Assembly (NCBI GenBank): GCA_905234395.1
Contig: CAJOHG010000022.1
Location: 911-49,404 of the forward strand
DNA length: 48,494 nucleotides
Source of the DNA: an uncultured Selenomonadaceae bacterium
GTDB lineage: Bacteria > Bacillota > Negativicutes > Selenomonadales > Selenomonadaceae
Direction: 5' to 3'
Part shown: positions 1 to 8,667 of the stretch, piece after piece
Numbering within the stretch: position 1 is the first letter of the stretch
Layout: each line of letters begins with the position of its first letter
Notes under the pieces: generated by a model
What the model was told of the DNA's origin: nothing
What the model saw: the letters and a program-made list of their open reading frames with translations, nothing else
The model's database searches: none
Program-made: the position numbers and the translations under genes

Positions 1-49
1 CTGCGTGCATGTCGGAAAAATTTTCCGCGTTCAAATTAAAAGCTTGCAT
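1..49 (-). CDS. Partial gene start resembling the HATPase-like ORF upstream
   Basis: An ATG at 49-47 opens a frame that leaves the window after 16 residues. The segment reads LNAENFSDMHA, almost the same as LNTENFSDMYA near the start of the neighbouring ORF at 31-222. The ATG overlaps the 3' end of that ORF in another frame. It is probably the start of a second, possibly intact, copy of the same gene; the function cannot be judged from so little sequence. Confidence 0.35.
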   Translation of the reverse strand, partial: MQAFNLNAENFSDMHA

Positions 50-222
50 TGAATTTCCTCTTCGTATTTGCCGTAATTTGTCATGCGCCAAAAAATTTCT
101 TCAACCAAAAGTTCTGCGTTCAAAATATCTTTCTGCTCAATCTTCAACGTGGAAAGTCGAGGTTCAAGTTTTGCGTACATGTCGGAAAAATTTTCCGTGT
201 TCAGCCAAAAGAAATTTGCCAT
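31..222 (-). pseudogene. Short HATPase-like (anti-sigma/RsbW-type) N-terminal fragment
   Basis: This is a 63-residue ORF beginning MANFFWLNTENFSDM, just downstream of the RND adaptor gene. The stretch ILNAELLVEEIFWRMTNYGK resembles the N-box helix of RsbW/SpoIIAB-type HATPases, where the conserved Glu and Asn positions bind Mg-ATP; here Asn seems replaced. A whole HATPase domain needs about 130 residues, so this lacks the ATP-lid and G boxes. A second copy of its start follows at 49, so it may be a duplication remnant. The family assignment is by eye and tentative; it could also be an unrelated small protein. Confidence 0.35.
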
Positions 223-233
223 AGTTTTGCCGC

Positions 234-1511
234 TCAACGTCCGCGCAGATTGTCGGGAGCGTTGGGATTTTTATTTGGCTTGTCAAGGTTTGCGTCGGCA
301 TTGTAAGTGCTCGTGACTTCCGACAGCGTGAATCCCATTTCGGCGGGTGTGACTGTATTAACTTCAAGTTCGACGCCTTCGCGCAAATTGGTCAAGCCTT
401 CAACGATAACGGTGTCGCTTGCGTTGATTCCTTTCGTGACGACGAAATAACTGCCGACTTGATCGCCGAGTTCAACGGTGCGCGCTTCGGACTTGCCGTC
501 TTTGCCGACGACCATAACGAACGATTTGCCCAATAATTGCTGAACGGAACGTTGCGGAACGAGAATTGCGTTGGGAATGACTTCGCCGGTCAATTTGACG
601 CGACAAAACATGCCCGGCATCAAAAGTCCGCTGCGATTCGGGAAAAGTGCCTTCATGATGAGCGAGCCGGTATTGTTGGCAAGTTCGCGGTCAACTTCGA
701 CGATGCGTCCGCCGAAAGGATATTCTTTGCCGTCGGCAAGCGTTATCGTCACGTTGATTGGATTGTGATCGCTCTGCATGTTTTGCACGGTCATGAAGTG
801 CAGATAATCGGCTTCACTGATAGAAAATTGCGCGAAGATTGGATCGGGCGAGCCGAGTGTAACGAGCGTCGTTTGACCCGGTGAAACAAATGTTCCGATT
901 GCCACGTCGTCCACGCCGAGTTGTCCGCTCATTGGCGCATAAATTTCCGTGTCGTCAAGATTTTCCCGCGCAGTTTTCAATGCCGCTTTGCAGGCGTAAA
1001 TTGCCGCCTCATTCGCCGCGCAGGTAGCCTCGTCCGCACGAACTTTCGCCTCTTGAGTGGTGACGACTTGTTCAGCGATTGCAGATTCCGCGAACAAATC
1101 CCGATTGCGTTTTAAGTCCGTCAAGGAGTTGTTGTAAGTTGCACGCGATTGTTCTAAAACTGCCTCGGCTTGAGCGAGATCGGCTTGTGCGCGAAGAACA
1201 GCGGATTCATATTGGCGCGAATCGATTCGATAGAGAAGTTGACCCGCTTCGACATATTGACCGCCGTTTACAAATTTTTCGACGACGTTGCCGCTGACTT
1301 TGGATTGAACTTTGACCTCGTCGGTGCCGACAAGATGACCGGCATATTCACTTGCAAGCGGTGTGTTGCGTTGAACGACCGCCATCGCTTTGACTTGAGC
1401 CTTTGGTGCTTGAGCTTGTTTCTGTTGATTGTCGCCGCACCCGCCAAAAATTATCGAAGACGCCGCGAAAATTGCCGCCATTGCCATCAATTTGGCTTTG
1501 GATAAAACCAC
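234..1511 (-). CDS. RND efflux periplasmic adaptor (AcrA/HlyD family), lipoprotein
   Basis: This is a membrane-fusion protein that would link an inner-membrane RND pump to an outer-membrane channel. I chose the GTG at 1511 because GGGAGGGG lies five bases upstream; the longer ATG start at 1538 has no such site. An N-terminal hydrophobic segment ends in a lipobox (IIFGGC), so the protein is probably acylated. A biotinyl-lipoyl-like half (VQSKVSGNVVEKFVNGG), an Ala/Gln-rich coiled-coil hairpin, the second lipoyl half (IYAPMSGQLGVDDVAIGTFV) and beta-barrel/MP domains follow in the usual order. Length (about 425 residues) is typical. The expected pump gene does not follow directly: the next 230 bases hold small HATPase-like fragments, so the RND partner is outside the window. 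thiC is divergent. Confidence 0.9.
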   Translation of the reverse strand: MVLSKAKLMAMAAIFAASSIIFGGCGDNQQKQAQAPKAQVKAMAVVQRNTPLASEYAGHLVGTDEVKVQSKVSGNVVEKFVNGGQYVEAGQLLYRIDSRQYESAVLRAQADLAQAEAVLEQSRATYNNSLTDLKRNRDLFAESAIAEQVVTTQEAKVRADEATCAANEAAIYACKAALKTARENLDDTEIYAPMSGQLGVDDVAIGTFVSPGQTTLVTLGSPDPIFAQFSISEADYLHFMTVQNMQSDHNPINVTITLADGKEYPFGGRIVEVDRELANNTGSLIMKALFPNRSGLLMPGMFCRVKLTGEVIPNAILVPQRSVQQLLGKSFVMVVGKDGKSEARTVELGDQVGSYFVVTKGINASDTVIVEGLTNLREGVELEVNTVTPAEMGFTLSEVTSTYNADANLDKPNKNPNAPDNLRGR

Positions 1512-1577
1512 TTCGACCCCTCCCGTTTCTATAAACATTACGCAAGAATTTTAAGGTTTCGCCGTTGAAATGTCAAT

Positions 1578-1606
1578 TTGAACTTGCGCCAACGTTGCGT
1601 TATAAT
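1578..1606 (+). promoter_or_regulatory. Putative sigma-70 promoter of thiC
   Basis: TTGAAC at 1578-1583 and TATAAT at 1601-1606 are separated by 17 bp and lie 44 bases before the thiC start. The 104-base intergenic region shows no recognisable TPP riboswitch (no CUGAGA-type core), which is unusual because bacterial thiC is often controlled by one. Confidence 0.6.
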
Positions 1607-1649
1607 TCGGTCACACTTTCGCATTGAAAAGCACCGGAGGGAAAATTTT

Positions 1650-2957
1650 ATGTCAACACAAATGCAACTTGCTCGCGAAGGAAAAATCACCGACGCGATG
1701 AAAATTGTCGCCGAGTCCGAAAATATTTCCGCCGAAGAAATTCGCACGGGCGTCGCGCAAGGAGTCATTGCAATTTGCGCCAACGTCAATCACAAAAATT
1801 TGAAACCTTGCGGCGTCGGCAAAGGTTTGCGGACAAAAGTCAACGCGAATATCGGCACGTCGAGCACTTATCCCGACATTGAGCCGGAGCTTGCAAAACT
1901 TGACGAGGCGATTAAATGCGGCGCGGATTCTGTTATGGATTTGAGCACGGGAAATAACATTGACATTTCGCGGCTGAAAATTATTGAGCACTCGTCGATT
2001 ATGGTTGGAACCGTTCCGATTTATCAAGCGACTGTTGCGGCGATAAAAAATCACGGCGCGATTGTCTCAATGACCGAAGACGATTTGCTCAAAACGATTG
2101 AAACTCAAGCTAAAGACGGCGCGGACTTCATGACGATTCATTGCGGCGTGACACGTTCGGCGATTGAGAAACTTCGCAGTCAACGTCGAGAGATGGACAT
2201 TGTAAGTCGCGGCGGAAGTTTCATTGCGGGCTGGATTCTTCACAATGAGCGCGAAAATCCACTTTACGAACGCTACGACGACATTTTGGACATTTGCGCG
2301 AAATACGACGTGACGATTAGCCTCGGCGACGGAATGCGACCGGGTTGCATTGCCGACGCGACTGACAGAGCGCAATTAACCGAACTGATAACTTTGGGCG
2401 ATTTGGTTGACAGAGCTTGGCGGCGCGGCGTTCAAGTCATGGTTGAAGGTCCCGGTCATGTGCCTTACGACCAAATCGAAGCGAACATGAAACTTGAGAA
2501 ACGTCTTTGTCGAAATGCTCCGTTTTACGTTCTCGGACCTTTAGTCACGGACGTTGCGCCCGGTTATGACCACATCACTGCGGCGATTGGCGGAACTTTG
2601 GCGGCGATTAGCGGCGCGGATTTTTTATGCTACGTCACGCCCGCAGAACATCTTTGCCTGCCGACGATTGAAGACGTTCACGACGGAATGATTGTCTCGC
2701 GAATTGCCGCTCATGCTGCCGATTTGGTTAAAGGCGTCAACGGTGCCCGCGATTGGGATTTGCAAATGGCTCGCGCAAGAAAAATTTTGGATTGGGACGA
2801 ACAGATTAAGCTCGCGATTGATCCCGACCTTGCACGCAAGAAACGCAGTGCCCGCAACAAATCCGGTGAAACGGCGTGTTCAATGTGCGGCGAATATTGC
2901 GCGGTGAAAATCGTCGGTGAATATTTTGACGCTCCGATTTTTCCTTGCGGCGATTGA
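1650..2957 (+). CDS. thiC: Phosphomethylpyrimidine synthase ThiC
   Basis: ThiC converts aminoimidazole ribotide to hydroxymethylpyrimidine phosphate by radical-SAM chemistry, supplying the pyrimidine half of thiamine. The ATG at 1650 follows GGAGGG by eight bases; the in-frame upstream extension from 1578 overlaps the promoter and is not used. Seen: the TGNNIDISR region, MVEGPGHVPYDQIEANMKLEK, GPLVTDVAPGYDHITAAIGG and the C-terminal cluster motif CSMCGEYCAVK. The last is CX2CX3C, one residue tighter than the CX2CX4C of the E. coli enzyme. Length is 435 residues, matching the short ThiC form that lacks the long N-terminal extension. No other thiamine gene is adjacent. Confidence 0.97.
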   Translation: MSTQMQLAREGKITDAMKIVAESENISAEEIRTGVAQGVIAICANVNHKNLKPCGVGKGLRTKVNANIGTSSTYPDIEPELAKLDEAIKCGADSVMDLSTGNNIDISRLKIIEHSSIMVGTVPIYQATVAAIKNHGAIVSMTEDDLLKTIETQAKDGADFMTIHCGVTRSAIEKLRSQRREMDIVSRGGSFIAGWILHNERENPLYERYDDILDICAKYDVTISLGDGMRPGCIADATDRAQLTELITLGDLVDRAWRRGVQVMVEGPGHVPYDQIEANMKLEKRLCRNAPFYVLGPLVTDVAPGYDHITAAIGGTLAAISGADFLCYVTPAEHLCLPTIEDVHDGMIVSRIAAHAADLVKGVNGARDWDLQMARARKILDWDEQIKLAIDPDLARKKRSARNKSGETACSMCGEYCAVKIVGEYFDAPIFPCGD

Positions 2958-3021
2958 AATTCAATTCTTAACAAAAAAACTCTCCGACATTTGCCGAAGA
3001 GCTTTTCAATTCGATTTGTCG

Positions 3022-3918
3022 CTAAATCATGATGTTAAATGCAAAGCCTGTAACTATCGCCACGATAAAAACGCAACTGACGAACGTAACTATCATTTTC
3101 CGTTTGAAAATCGAACTAAGCAACGATAATTCGGGTAAACTCGCGCCCGCGCCGCCGATTATCAATGCAATTACTACGCCTGCCGATACTCCTTTGCCCA
3201 TGAGTATGCTCGCGACAGGTATCATCGTTTCGGTTCGTATGTACATCGGTATTCCGACCACCGCCGCTGTCGGTATCGCCAATAAATTATCCACTCCGAC
3301 GAAATTTCCGAGTAAATCTTTAGGAATTGCCTCGTGAATGAACGCTCCTGTCACCGCGCCCGCCATTAAATACGGGAATACGCTCTTGAAAAGTTCTTTT
3401 GAGTTCAAAGCCGCCGTTTTTATCTTTTGCCAATGACTTTTTACGATTTTTTCCTCTACGCAAGCGCAACCGCCTTGAATTTTATCTTTTACCTCGCGAA
3501 CAAAGCCCAATTTGTCCAAAATCAAGCCCATGACGATTGAAAGGCTCAAAACGAACGCTGAATATAAAATTGTCGCCTTCAAACCGAAAAATGCTATAAA
3601 CAGAGTGATAATCGCGGGATTTAAGACCGGTGACGTTAGTAAAAATGATATTACGCCGCAAAATGGTGCGCCGCTTCTGATTAAACCGGTCAAAACGGGT
3701 ATTGTTGAACATGAACAGAACGGCGTTATCACTCCGAGCAAAGCTCCCAGCACGCTGTTTATCGGTTTTATCGGCGTCGAGAGCAGATTTTTAATTTTTT
3801 CTCGCGAAATATACATTTGCATTAGCGCGACAAAGAAACTTATAATCGTGAAGAGAAATAACAGCTCGCCGAACAATTTTACGAACTCTTTAGCCGCGTG
3901 AATTAAAATTTCTTGCAT
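3022..3918 (-). CDS. Putative permease, ArsP/YraQ (DUF318) family
   Basis: A multi-pass inner-membrane protein of the DUF318 permease family, whose studied members export organoarsenicals (ArsP) or metal ions. Start ATG at 3918 is preceded by GGAGTGA. About eight hydrophobic segments are visible, with the family hallmark TPFCSCSTIPVLTGLIRSG around residues 64-82, including the Cys pair implicated in metalloid recognition, and a short cytoplasmic loop rich in Cys (GGCACVEEK). It lies five bases downstream of an ArsR regulator gene, so the two form a metal(loid)-responsive operon. The substrate (trivalent organoarsenic, or Cu/Zn as proposed for related proteins) cannot be told from sequence. 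Confidence 0.85.
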   Translation of the reverse strand: MQEILIHAAKEFVKLFGELLFLFTIISFFVALMQMYISREKIKNLLSTPIKPINSVLGALLGVITPFCSCSTIPVLTGLIRSGAPFCGVISFLLTSPVLNPAIITLFIAFFGLKATILYSAFVLSLSIVMGLILDKLGFVREVKDKIQGGCACVEEKIVKSHWQKIKTAALNSKELFKSVFPYLMAGAVTGAFIHEAIPKDLLGNFVGVDNLLAIPTAAVVGIPMYIRTETMIPVASILMGKGVSAGVVIALIIGGAGASLPELSLLSSIFKRKMIVTFVSCVFIVAIVTGFAFNIMI

Positions 3919-3923
3919 AAAAA

Positions 3924-4193
3924 TCACTCCTGCAAGCTTTTCAAGAAGTCAATCGCGTTTTGAATGCCGTTTTTGTCGATAGAATAGTAGCACCATTTGC
4001 CGCGCCGTTCGCAACTGACGATTTTTGATTCGCAAAGAATTTTCATGTGATGAGAAAGCGTCGGTTGAGTGATATTCAGACTTTCAAGCAGGACACACGC
4101 GCATTTTTCCTCGTCAAGCATTTTGAGAATCTGCAAGCGTTTTTCATCGTCGAAAGCCTTAAAAATCTTCGCGACCTCTGAAAACTTTTCCAT
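3924..4193 (-). CDS. ArsR/SmtB-family metalloregulator
   Basis: A roughly 90-residue winged-helix repressor. The recognition region ITQPTLSHHMKILCESKIV is a standard ArsR helix-turn-helix, followed by the wing ERRGKWCYYSI. The helix-3 site EEKCACVLLE matches the As(III)-binding ELCVCDL motif with its Cys pair, so arsenite-type metalloids are plausible inducers. I prefer the second ATG (4193), eight bases after GAGG; the first (4199) lies too close to it. The gene leads the permease gene. Its own promoter at 4235-4263 overlaps an inverted repeat that fits an autoregulatory operator. Confidence 0.88.
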   Translation of the reverse strand: MEKFSEVAKIFKAFDDEKRLQILKMLDEEKCACVLLESLNITQPTLSHHMKILCESKIVSCERRGKWCYYSIDKNGIQNAIDFLKSLQE

Positions 4194-4234
4194 AATCATC
4201 GCCTCACATTGAAATTTTTAAATACGACGAGCGA

Positions 4235-4274
4235 ATCATAATCGACAGATAGAAATTTGTCAATATATCTGTCG
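4235..4274 (-). promoter_or_regulatory. arsR promoter with overlapping inverted-repeat operator
   Basis: On the minus strand TTGACA (4263-4258) and TATGAT (4240-4235) are spaced by 17 bp. A perfect 9-bp inverted repeat, CGACAGATA at 4243-4251 and TATCTGTCG at 4266-4274, has one arm in the spacer and the other just upstream of -35. This placement would let the ArsR product occlude polymerase. Repressor binding is inferred, not shown. Confidence 0.75.
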
Positions 4275-4324
4275 AATATTCATGCGGCGATTAAAATTTT
4301 TTTAGCAACAAAGGAGTTTTACAC

Positions 4325-5104
4325 ATGAGCAAAATTCAACAGGCGTTCGCGCACGGCAAGGCGTTCATTCCGTTCATCACGTGCGGCGACCCGAATTTGG
4401 AGACGACTGCGGCAGTTGTGCGCGCGGCTGTTGCCAACGGTGCCGACCTCGTCGAATTGGGCATACCGTTTTCCGATCCCACTGCTGAAGGCGTCGTGAT
4501 TCAAGCGGCGAATTTGCGTGCCCTTCAAGGCGGCGTGACGACCGATAAAATTTTCGACCTCGTGCGTGACCTTCGACGCGATGTTAAAGTTCCGATGGTC
4601 TTCATGACTTATGCCAACGTGATTTTCTCTTACGACGCGGAAAAATTTATCTCGACGTGCCGCGAAATTGGCATTGACGGTTTGATTCTGCCCGACCTGC
4701 CGTTCGAGGAGAAAGATGAATTTCTGCCGCTGTGTCATAAATACGGCGTCGATTTAATTTCTCTTATTGCACCGACTTCCGAGAATCGAATTGCAATGAT
4801 TGCCCGCGAGGCTGAAGGTTTTGTTTACGTCGTGTCGAGTTTGGGAGTGACGGGCGTGCGCAGTGAAATTAAGACCGATTTAACGTCAATCGTCGCGGCG
4901 ATTCGGGCGAATACAAAAATTCCGTGCGCAGTCGGATTCGGCATTTCCACGCCCGCGCAGGCTCAACAGATGGCAAAAATTTCCGACGGCGCGATTGTCG
5001 GCTCGGCGATTATAAAAATTTTGGCTCAACACGGCGTGAACGCTCCCAAATTTGTCGGCAAATACGTCCGCGAGATGAAAGACGCTCTCCGAACGCTTGA
5101 TTGA
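4325..5104 (+). CDS. trpA: Tryptophan synthase alpha subunit
   Basis: TrpA cleaves indole-3-glycerol phosphate to indole and glyceraldehyde-3-phosphate and normally passes indole to TrpB. At 259 residues it is a full TIM barrel. The general acid Glu (E44) sits in VELGIPFSDPTAEG; the position of Salmonella Asp60 is Glu55, as is common in Firmicutes. The loop-6 region VSSLGVTGVRSE and phosphate-binding GFGIS are present. The ribosome site AAAGGAG lies eight bases ahead. No trpB, trpF or trpC is adjacent: upstream is a divergent arsR and downstream are convergent genes, so this is an orphan trpA here. Its last 80 or so bases are duplicated just after the stop. Confidence 0.96.
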   Translation: MSKIQQAFAHGKAFIPFITCGDPNLETTAAVVRAAVANGADLVELGIPFSDPTAEGVVIQAANLRALQGGVTTDKIFDLVRDLRRDVKVPMVFMTYANVIFSYDAEKFISTCREIGIDGLILPDLPFEEKDEFLPLCHKYGVDLISLIAPTSENRIAMIAREAEGFVYVVSSLGVTGVRSEIKTDLTSIVAAIRANTKIPCAVGFGISTPAQAQQMAKISDGAIVGSAIIKILAQHGVNAPKFVGKYVREMKDALRTLD

Positions 5105-5152
5105 ACGCAGTGCTAAAAAATCGTCGTGACTATGGAAACAGCACCCGTTGGA

Positions 5153-5242
5153 TAAATTTTGGTTCAACACGGCGTGAATGCTCCGAAATTTGTCGGCAAA
5201 TACGTTCGCGAAATGAAAGACGCTCTCCGAACAATTTCATGA
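5153..5242 (+). repeat. Duplicated 3' end of trpA
   Basis: Positions 5153-5242 repeat the end of trpA (about 5016-5104), with a few differences that are mostly silent in the trpA frame. The copy includes the codons for QHGVNAPKFVGKYVREMKD and ends in its own stop. It has no start codon or ribosome site of its own, so it is a non-coding remnant of a local duplication, lying between trpA and its terminator. Confidence 0.85.
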
Positions 5243-5262
5243 GCCTGACGTTGCCAAACTAA

Positions 5263-5294
5263 AACAGCTCCCGAAAAATTGGGAGCCGTTTTTA
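5263..5294. terminator. Bidirectional terminator between trpA and the first SLH-porin
   Basis: GCTCCC (5267-5272) pairs with GGGAGC (5281-5286) across an A-rich loop, with a T run on one side and an A run on the other. It can terminate trpA on plus and the porin gene on minus. Confidence 0.85.
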
Positions 5295-5317
5295 TTTGCA
5301 GTGATATTCGCGTCGGT

Positions 5318-6756
5318 TCAGAAGAAAAATTCCACGCGCCCGAAAAGTTTTTCAGCCTTGCCGTGAGAGCCGTCAACGTCGGTAATGTATTTGCCGTTGA
5401 AATATTTTGCAATGACGCCGATATTTTGGAATGGTGCCCATGCCGCGCCGATAACCCAGCCGCGAGTTCCGAGCATTGCGTCATCGTCGACAGTGCCCGC
5501 CAGAGTGACGTTGGTGCCGAATTTGCGATAACCCGTCCAAACAGACCATTGACCTTTTTCGGAGGCGTCGTCATAGGTGCCGTAATTCAATTCCGCTTGC
5601 CAAGAATTTTTCTCGAAGTCGGCTTTGGTATTGTGCGCATAACCGCCGCTCAACGTCAGCAAATCGTTGAATCTGTAACCGAGATTAACCGTCCAAATGT
5701 CAGCTTTGTTATAACGTTTCATGCCGCGTTTAAGTGCGCCGTTATCGGTCGCGTCAATGGTGCCGTTGTCGACTTTGTTGAGGAATTGTCGTCTGCTCCA
5801 AGCAAGGTCGTCGTCTTTAATGTGATACCAAGCCGCGCCGCCGAATAAACCTTTCTCGCCCCGGTCATAGTCGACACGCAAACCGACAACCGTCGCGGGA
5901 TCGGCAAGGTCATCGTTGTAGTCGTCGTAAAGATCTCCGGCTTTAATTCCGTTCGAGCCGCCTTGAACTTGATCTGATGAAAGACGCCCGCCCGTTGCCG
6001 TGAACTTCCATTTGCTGCCGAAAATCAACTCCGCACCGGAAATTTCGGTATCCCAAATGAGACCGGCTTCAGCGGCAGGACAGAATTCAAACTTGCCAAC
6101 CTTGACGTTGAATTTATCGTAATCGCCTTCTGCCCACGCACGCACCAAATTAAACTCGGTCGAAGAATTGTCCTTCATGTCGCCTTCGGCATCGATACGG
6201 GCGTTTACAGTCCAATGATTGTTGACTTCGGCTTTAGGCTCGAATCGGAAAATGTAGCCGTTGCTCGTCGACTTTGACTTGTGCCCGGTGTTGAAAGGAT
6301 CTTCCTTGCGCTGATTGTAAGTGTATTCGATTTTGCCGTGCCACGTAACTTTGTCGTGATACTTCCACATCTCGTCGACTCTCTCTTCAAGCACGCCGAG
6401 TCTTTCAAGTTCGGGACGGAATTCTTCCACGAGACGTCTGAGTTCTGCCAAATCGGCTTTGGTTGCGTGATAGTTCGATTCTCATACTGTCTTGCTTCTC
6501 TGTCGAAAAGTTCATCGGTACGAGCAAGAGCTTTTGCGATCATCTGCGCCATTTCATACCGGGTGATTTGACGTTCGCCGCGATAGGTGCCGTCGCCGTA
6601 ACCTTCAACGATGCCACTCTGTGAAAGAGACGTGACTGCTTGATAAGCCCAGTGACCTGCCGGGACTTCGCTGAAAGGATTTGTCGCCGCGAGTGACGTG
6701 GAACTTGCTCCGACGACTACTGCCGCCGCAAGAGCTGCTATTACTGATTTTTTCAT
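5318..6756 (-). pseudogene. SLH-domain outer-membrane porin, frameshifted (paralog 1)
   Basis: Negativicute outer-membrane proteins of this type tether the outer membrane to the cell wall with an SLH domain and form a porin barrel. Start ATG at 6756 follows AGGAGG. Signal peptide (to about residue 23) and SLH domain (NPFSEVPAGHWAYQAVTSLS to QMIAKALAR) are in one frame. The coiled-coil stalk (DLAELRRLVEEFRPELERLG) and the barrel of about 330 residues, ending in Phe (VEFFF), are in another. The frames meet near 6475-6481, where a shift equivalent to -1 (or +2) is needed. As read the SLH part would run into an unrelated tail. It has its own promoter and a leader shared with paralog 2. A sequencing error is possible, but paralog 2 breaks at the same joint. 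Confidence 0.85.
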
Positions 6757-6784
6757 TTTGAATTGCCTCCTTGTTCGAGCAATG

Positions 6785-6824
6785 GAAGCTGTTCGGATTT
6801 GAGTGACCGTGTTTCCTCAAATGA
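6785..6824 (-). promoter_or_regulatory. Conserved leader hairpin of SLH-porin 1
   Basis: A 40-base block in the 5' untranslated region is nearly identical to the one at 8668-8708 ahead of paralog 2, while the flanking leader is not conserved. TTTGAG and CTCAAA (6798-6803 and 6816-6821) pair around a conserved loop. It could affect mRNA stability or bind a small RNA; function unknown. Confidence 0.55.
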
Positions 6825-6857
6825 ATTCACTTCTCAATTACTCATCAATTCGGCGCA

Positions 6858-6886
6858 ATGATAGCGCAACGTTCGAAGCCTGTCAA
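6858..6886 (-). promoter_or_regulatory. Promoter of SLH-porin 1
   Basis: On the minus strand TTGACA (6886-6881) and TATCAT (6863-6858) are 17 bp apart, leaving an untranslated leader of about 95 bases. Confidence 0.75.
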
Positions 6887-6927
6887 GTTTTTTGATAACA
6901 AATTTCATTTAACATTAACGACAACGA

Positions 6928-6962
6928 AAAAGCCTCTCTCGCCGTTTGACGAGAGAGGCTTG
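6928..6962 (-). terminator. Terminator after SLH-porin 2
   Basis: A perfect 12-bp stem, AAGCCTCTCTCG with CGAGAGAGGCTT, has an 8-base loop and continues into Ts on the minus strand. Confidence 0.9.
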
Positions 6963-7018
6963 AAATTTCTTTTAGGTTAAGCTTTGGAATTGATCTTCAG
7001 CTGATTGAAAGTGTCGGC

Positions 7019-8600
7019 TTAGAAGAAGAATTCGACACGACCGAAGAGGCGTTCTGCATCTTTGCGAGAACCTTCGATGTATTTACCCTTGAAGTATTTG
7101 GCGAGGAAGACAACTCTGTCCATGGGAGCGAAGGACGCGCCTGCGACAAAGCCTTTGGTGCCGGCATAAGCATCATCCCAGTTGATAGCGCAGAGAGACG
7201 CGTTGGAGCCGAGTTTCTTGTAGCCTGCCCAAACAGCCCATTGACCTTTGTGAGTGCCTTGGTTGCCGCCGCCATAGAGATCGCCGTATTTGAAGAGTGC
7301 CTGCCAGGAACTCTTTTCAATGTCCGCCTCGGTGTTGCTTGCATAAGCACCCCAGAGTTGAGCTTTGCCGAGTCTGTAGCCTGCGTTGACAGACCAGATT
7401 TTAGCTTTGTTGGTGTCGCCGGAATTGCTGTAGGTTCTGTGCATTACGCCTGCGCCGTCGACATAGTTGCGGAGATCGTCGTCTTTAATGCTGTAGTAGC
7501 CCGCGCCTGCGAAGAGACCTTTTGCACCCGGATCATACTGAACGTTGACTGCCCAGAAGCTGGAAGGATCTTTGCCGTCTCTGCCGAGTCTGCCTGTTGC
7601 CGCATTCCAACGATCATCAGCACTGACATCGTCGCGACGACCATTCCAAGAACCTGCATTTCTGCGTGCACCGACGACCGTGCCGGGAGCGAGACGACCG
7701 CCATAAATGGTAGCTCTCAAGCCGTTGGAGAGTTTGCCGAAGGTGATCTCTGCGCCGCTGTATTCAGTATCCCAAACGATACCGTCTTCATTGGTGTAGA
7801 GCGGTTGTTTACCGACTTTGACTTGGAAGTTCTTGTAGTCGCCCTGTGCCCAACCACGTTCCAAAGTGAAGCTGCCGGATTGGTTGCGGCTGAGGTCGGT
7901 GTGTGCATCGATACGAGCGCGGAGTGTCCACAGGCTCTTGTACGTAGTGTCGTTAATCTTCAAGTTGGGATTGCTGAGGTAAGAATCTTCGTTCGGGTCG
8001 ATTTTGCTGTTGACCACGGCGATAGGCTCAAAACGGAAAATCCAGTCGTCCTGGTTGACTTTCGTCTTGCCTTTGTTGTAAACGTTGTCGGTGCGATGGC
8101 TCTTGTAGGTGTACTCAATCTTGCCCTGCCAAATAACTTTGTCGTGGTACTTCCACATCTCGTTGACTCTCTCTTCAAGCACGCCGAGTCTTTCAAGTTC
8201 GGGACGGAATTCTTCCACGAGACGTCTGAGTTCTGCCAAATCGGCTTTGGTTGCGTGATAGTTTGGAATCGTATTTGCCGCCCGAATAGATGCCGCCGGT
8301 AGTGGAGCCGCTGGTGCCGCGATTCTCATACTGTCTTGCTTCCCTGTCGAACATTTCATCGGTTCTGGCAAGAGCTTTGGCGATCATTTGCGCCATTTCG
8401 TAACGGGTGATTTGACGTTCGCCGCGATAGGTGCCGTCGCCGTAACCTTCAACGATACCGCTCTCTGCAAGAGACGTGACTGCTTGATAAGCCCAGTGAC
8501 CTGCCGGGACTTCGCTGAAAGGATTTGTCGCCGCAAACGACGTGGAACTTGCTCCGACGACTACTGCCGCCGCAAGAGCTGCTGCTACTGACTTCTTCAT
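7019..8600 (-). pseudogene. SLH-domain outer-membrane porin, frameshifted (paralog 2)
   Basis: Same architecture as its neighbour: signal peptide, one SLH domain, linker, stalk and a porin barrel ending in Phe (VEFFF). The ATG at 8600 is chosen by alignment with paralog 1 and spacing from GGAGG; an ATG at 8609 adds three residues. Here the linker is longer and Gly/Ser-rich (GTSGSTTGGIYSGG). The frame break is near 8263-8270, directly before the codons NYHATKADL where paralog 1 breaks too, but in the opposite sense (+1 or -2). The SLH and stalk segments are almost identical in DNA between the paralogs while the barrels diverge, a pattern that fits recombination within the family. Confidence 0.85.
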
Positions 8601-8667
8601 TTTGAACATCCTCCTTAAAGATGCCGCTGAAAGAAACTTTACGATTGACTTTCGCGACTTGGCTTGG

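Noticed and set aside
1..233. CRISPR-like or other regulatory repeat array at the window start
   Set aside because: Only two copies of the GGAAAAATTTTTCC-containing segment occur, and both fall in the coding frame of similar gene starts, so a duplication explains them.
1546..1649. TPP riboswitch upstream of thiC
   Set aside because: None of the conserved TPP aptamer elements are visible in this interval.
7241..8302. 353-residue plus-strand ORF inside the second SLH-porin gene
   Set aside because: It is antisense to a gene with clear porin homology, has no domain sense and no ribosome site; it reflects codon bias on the other strand.
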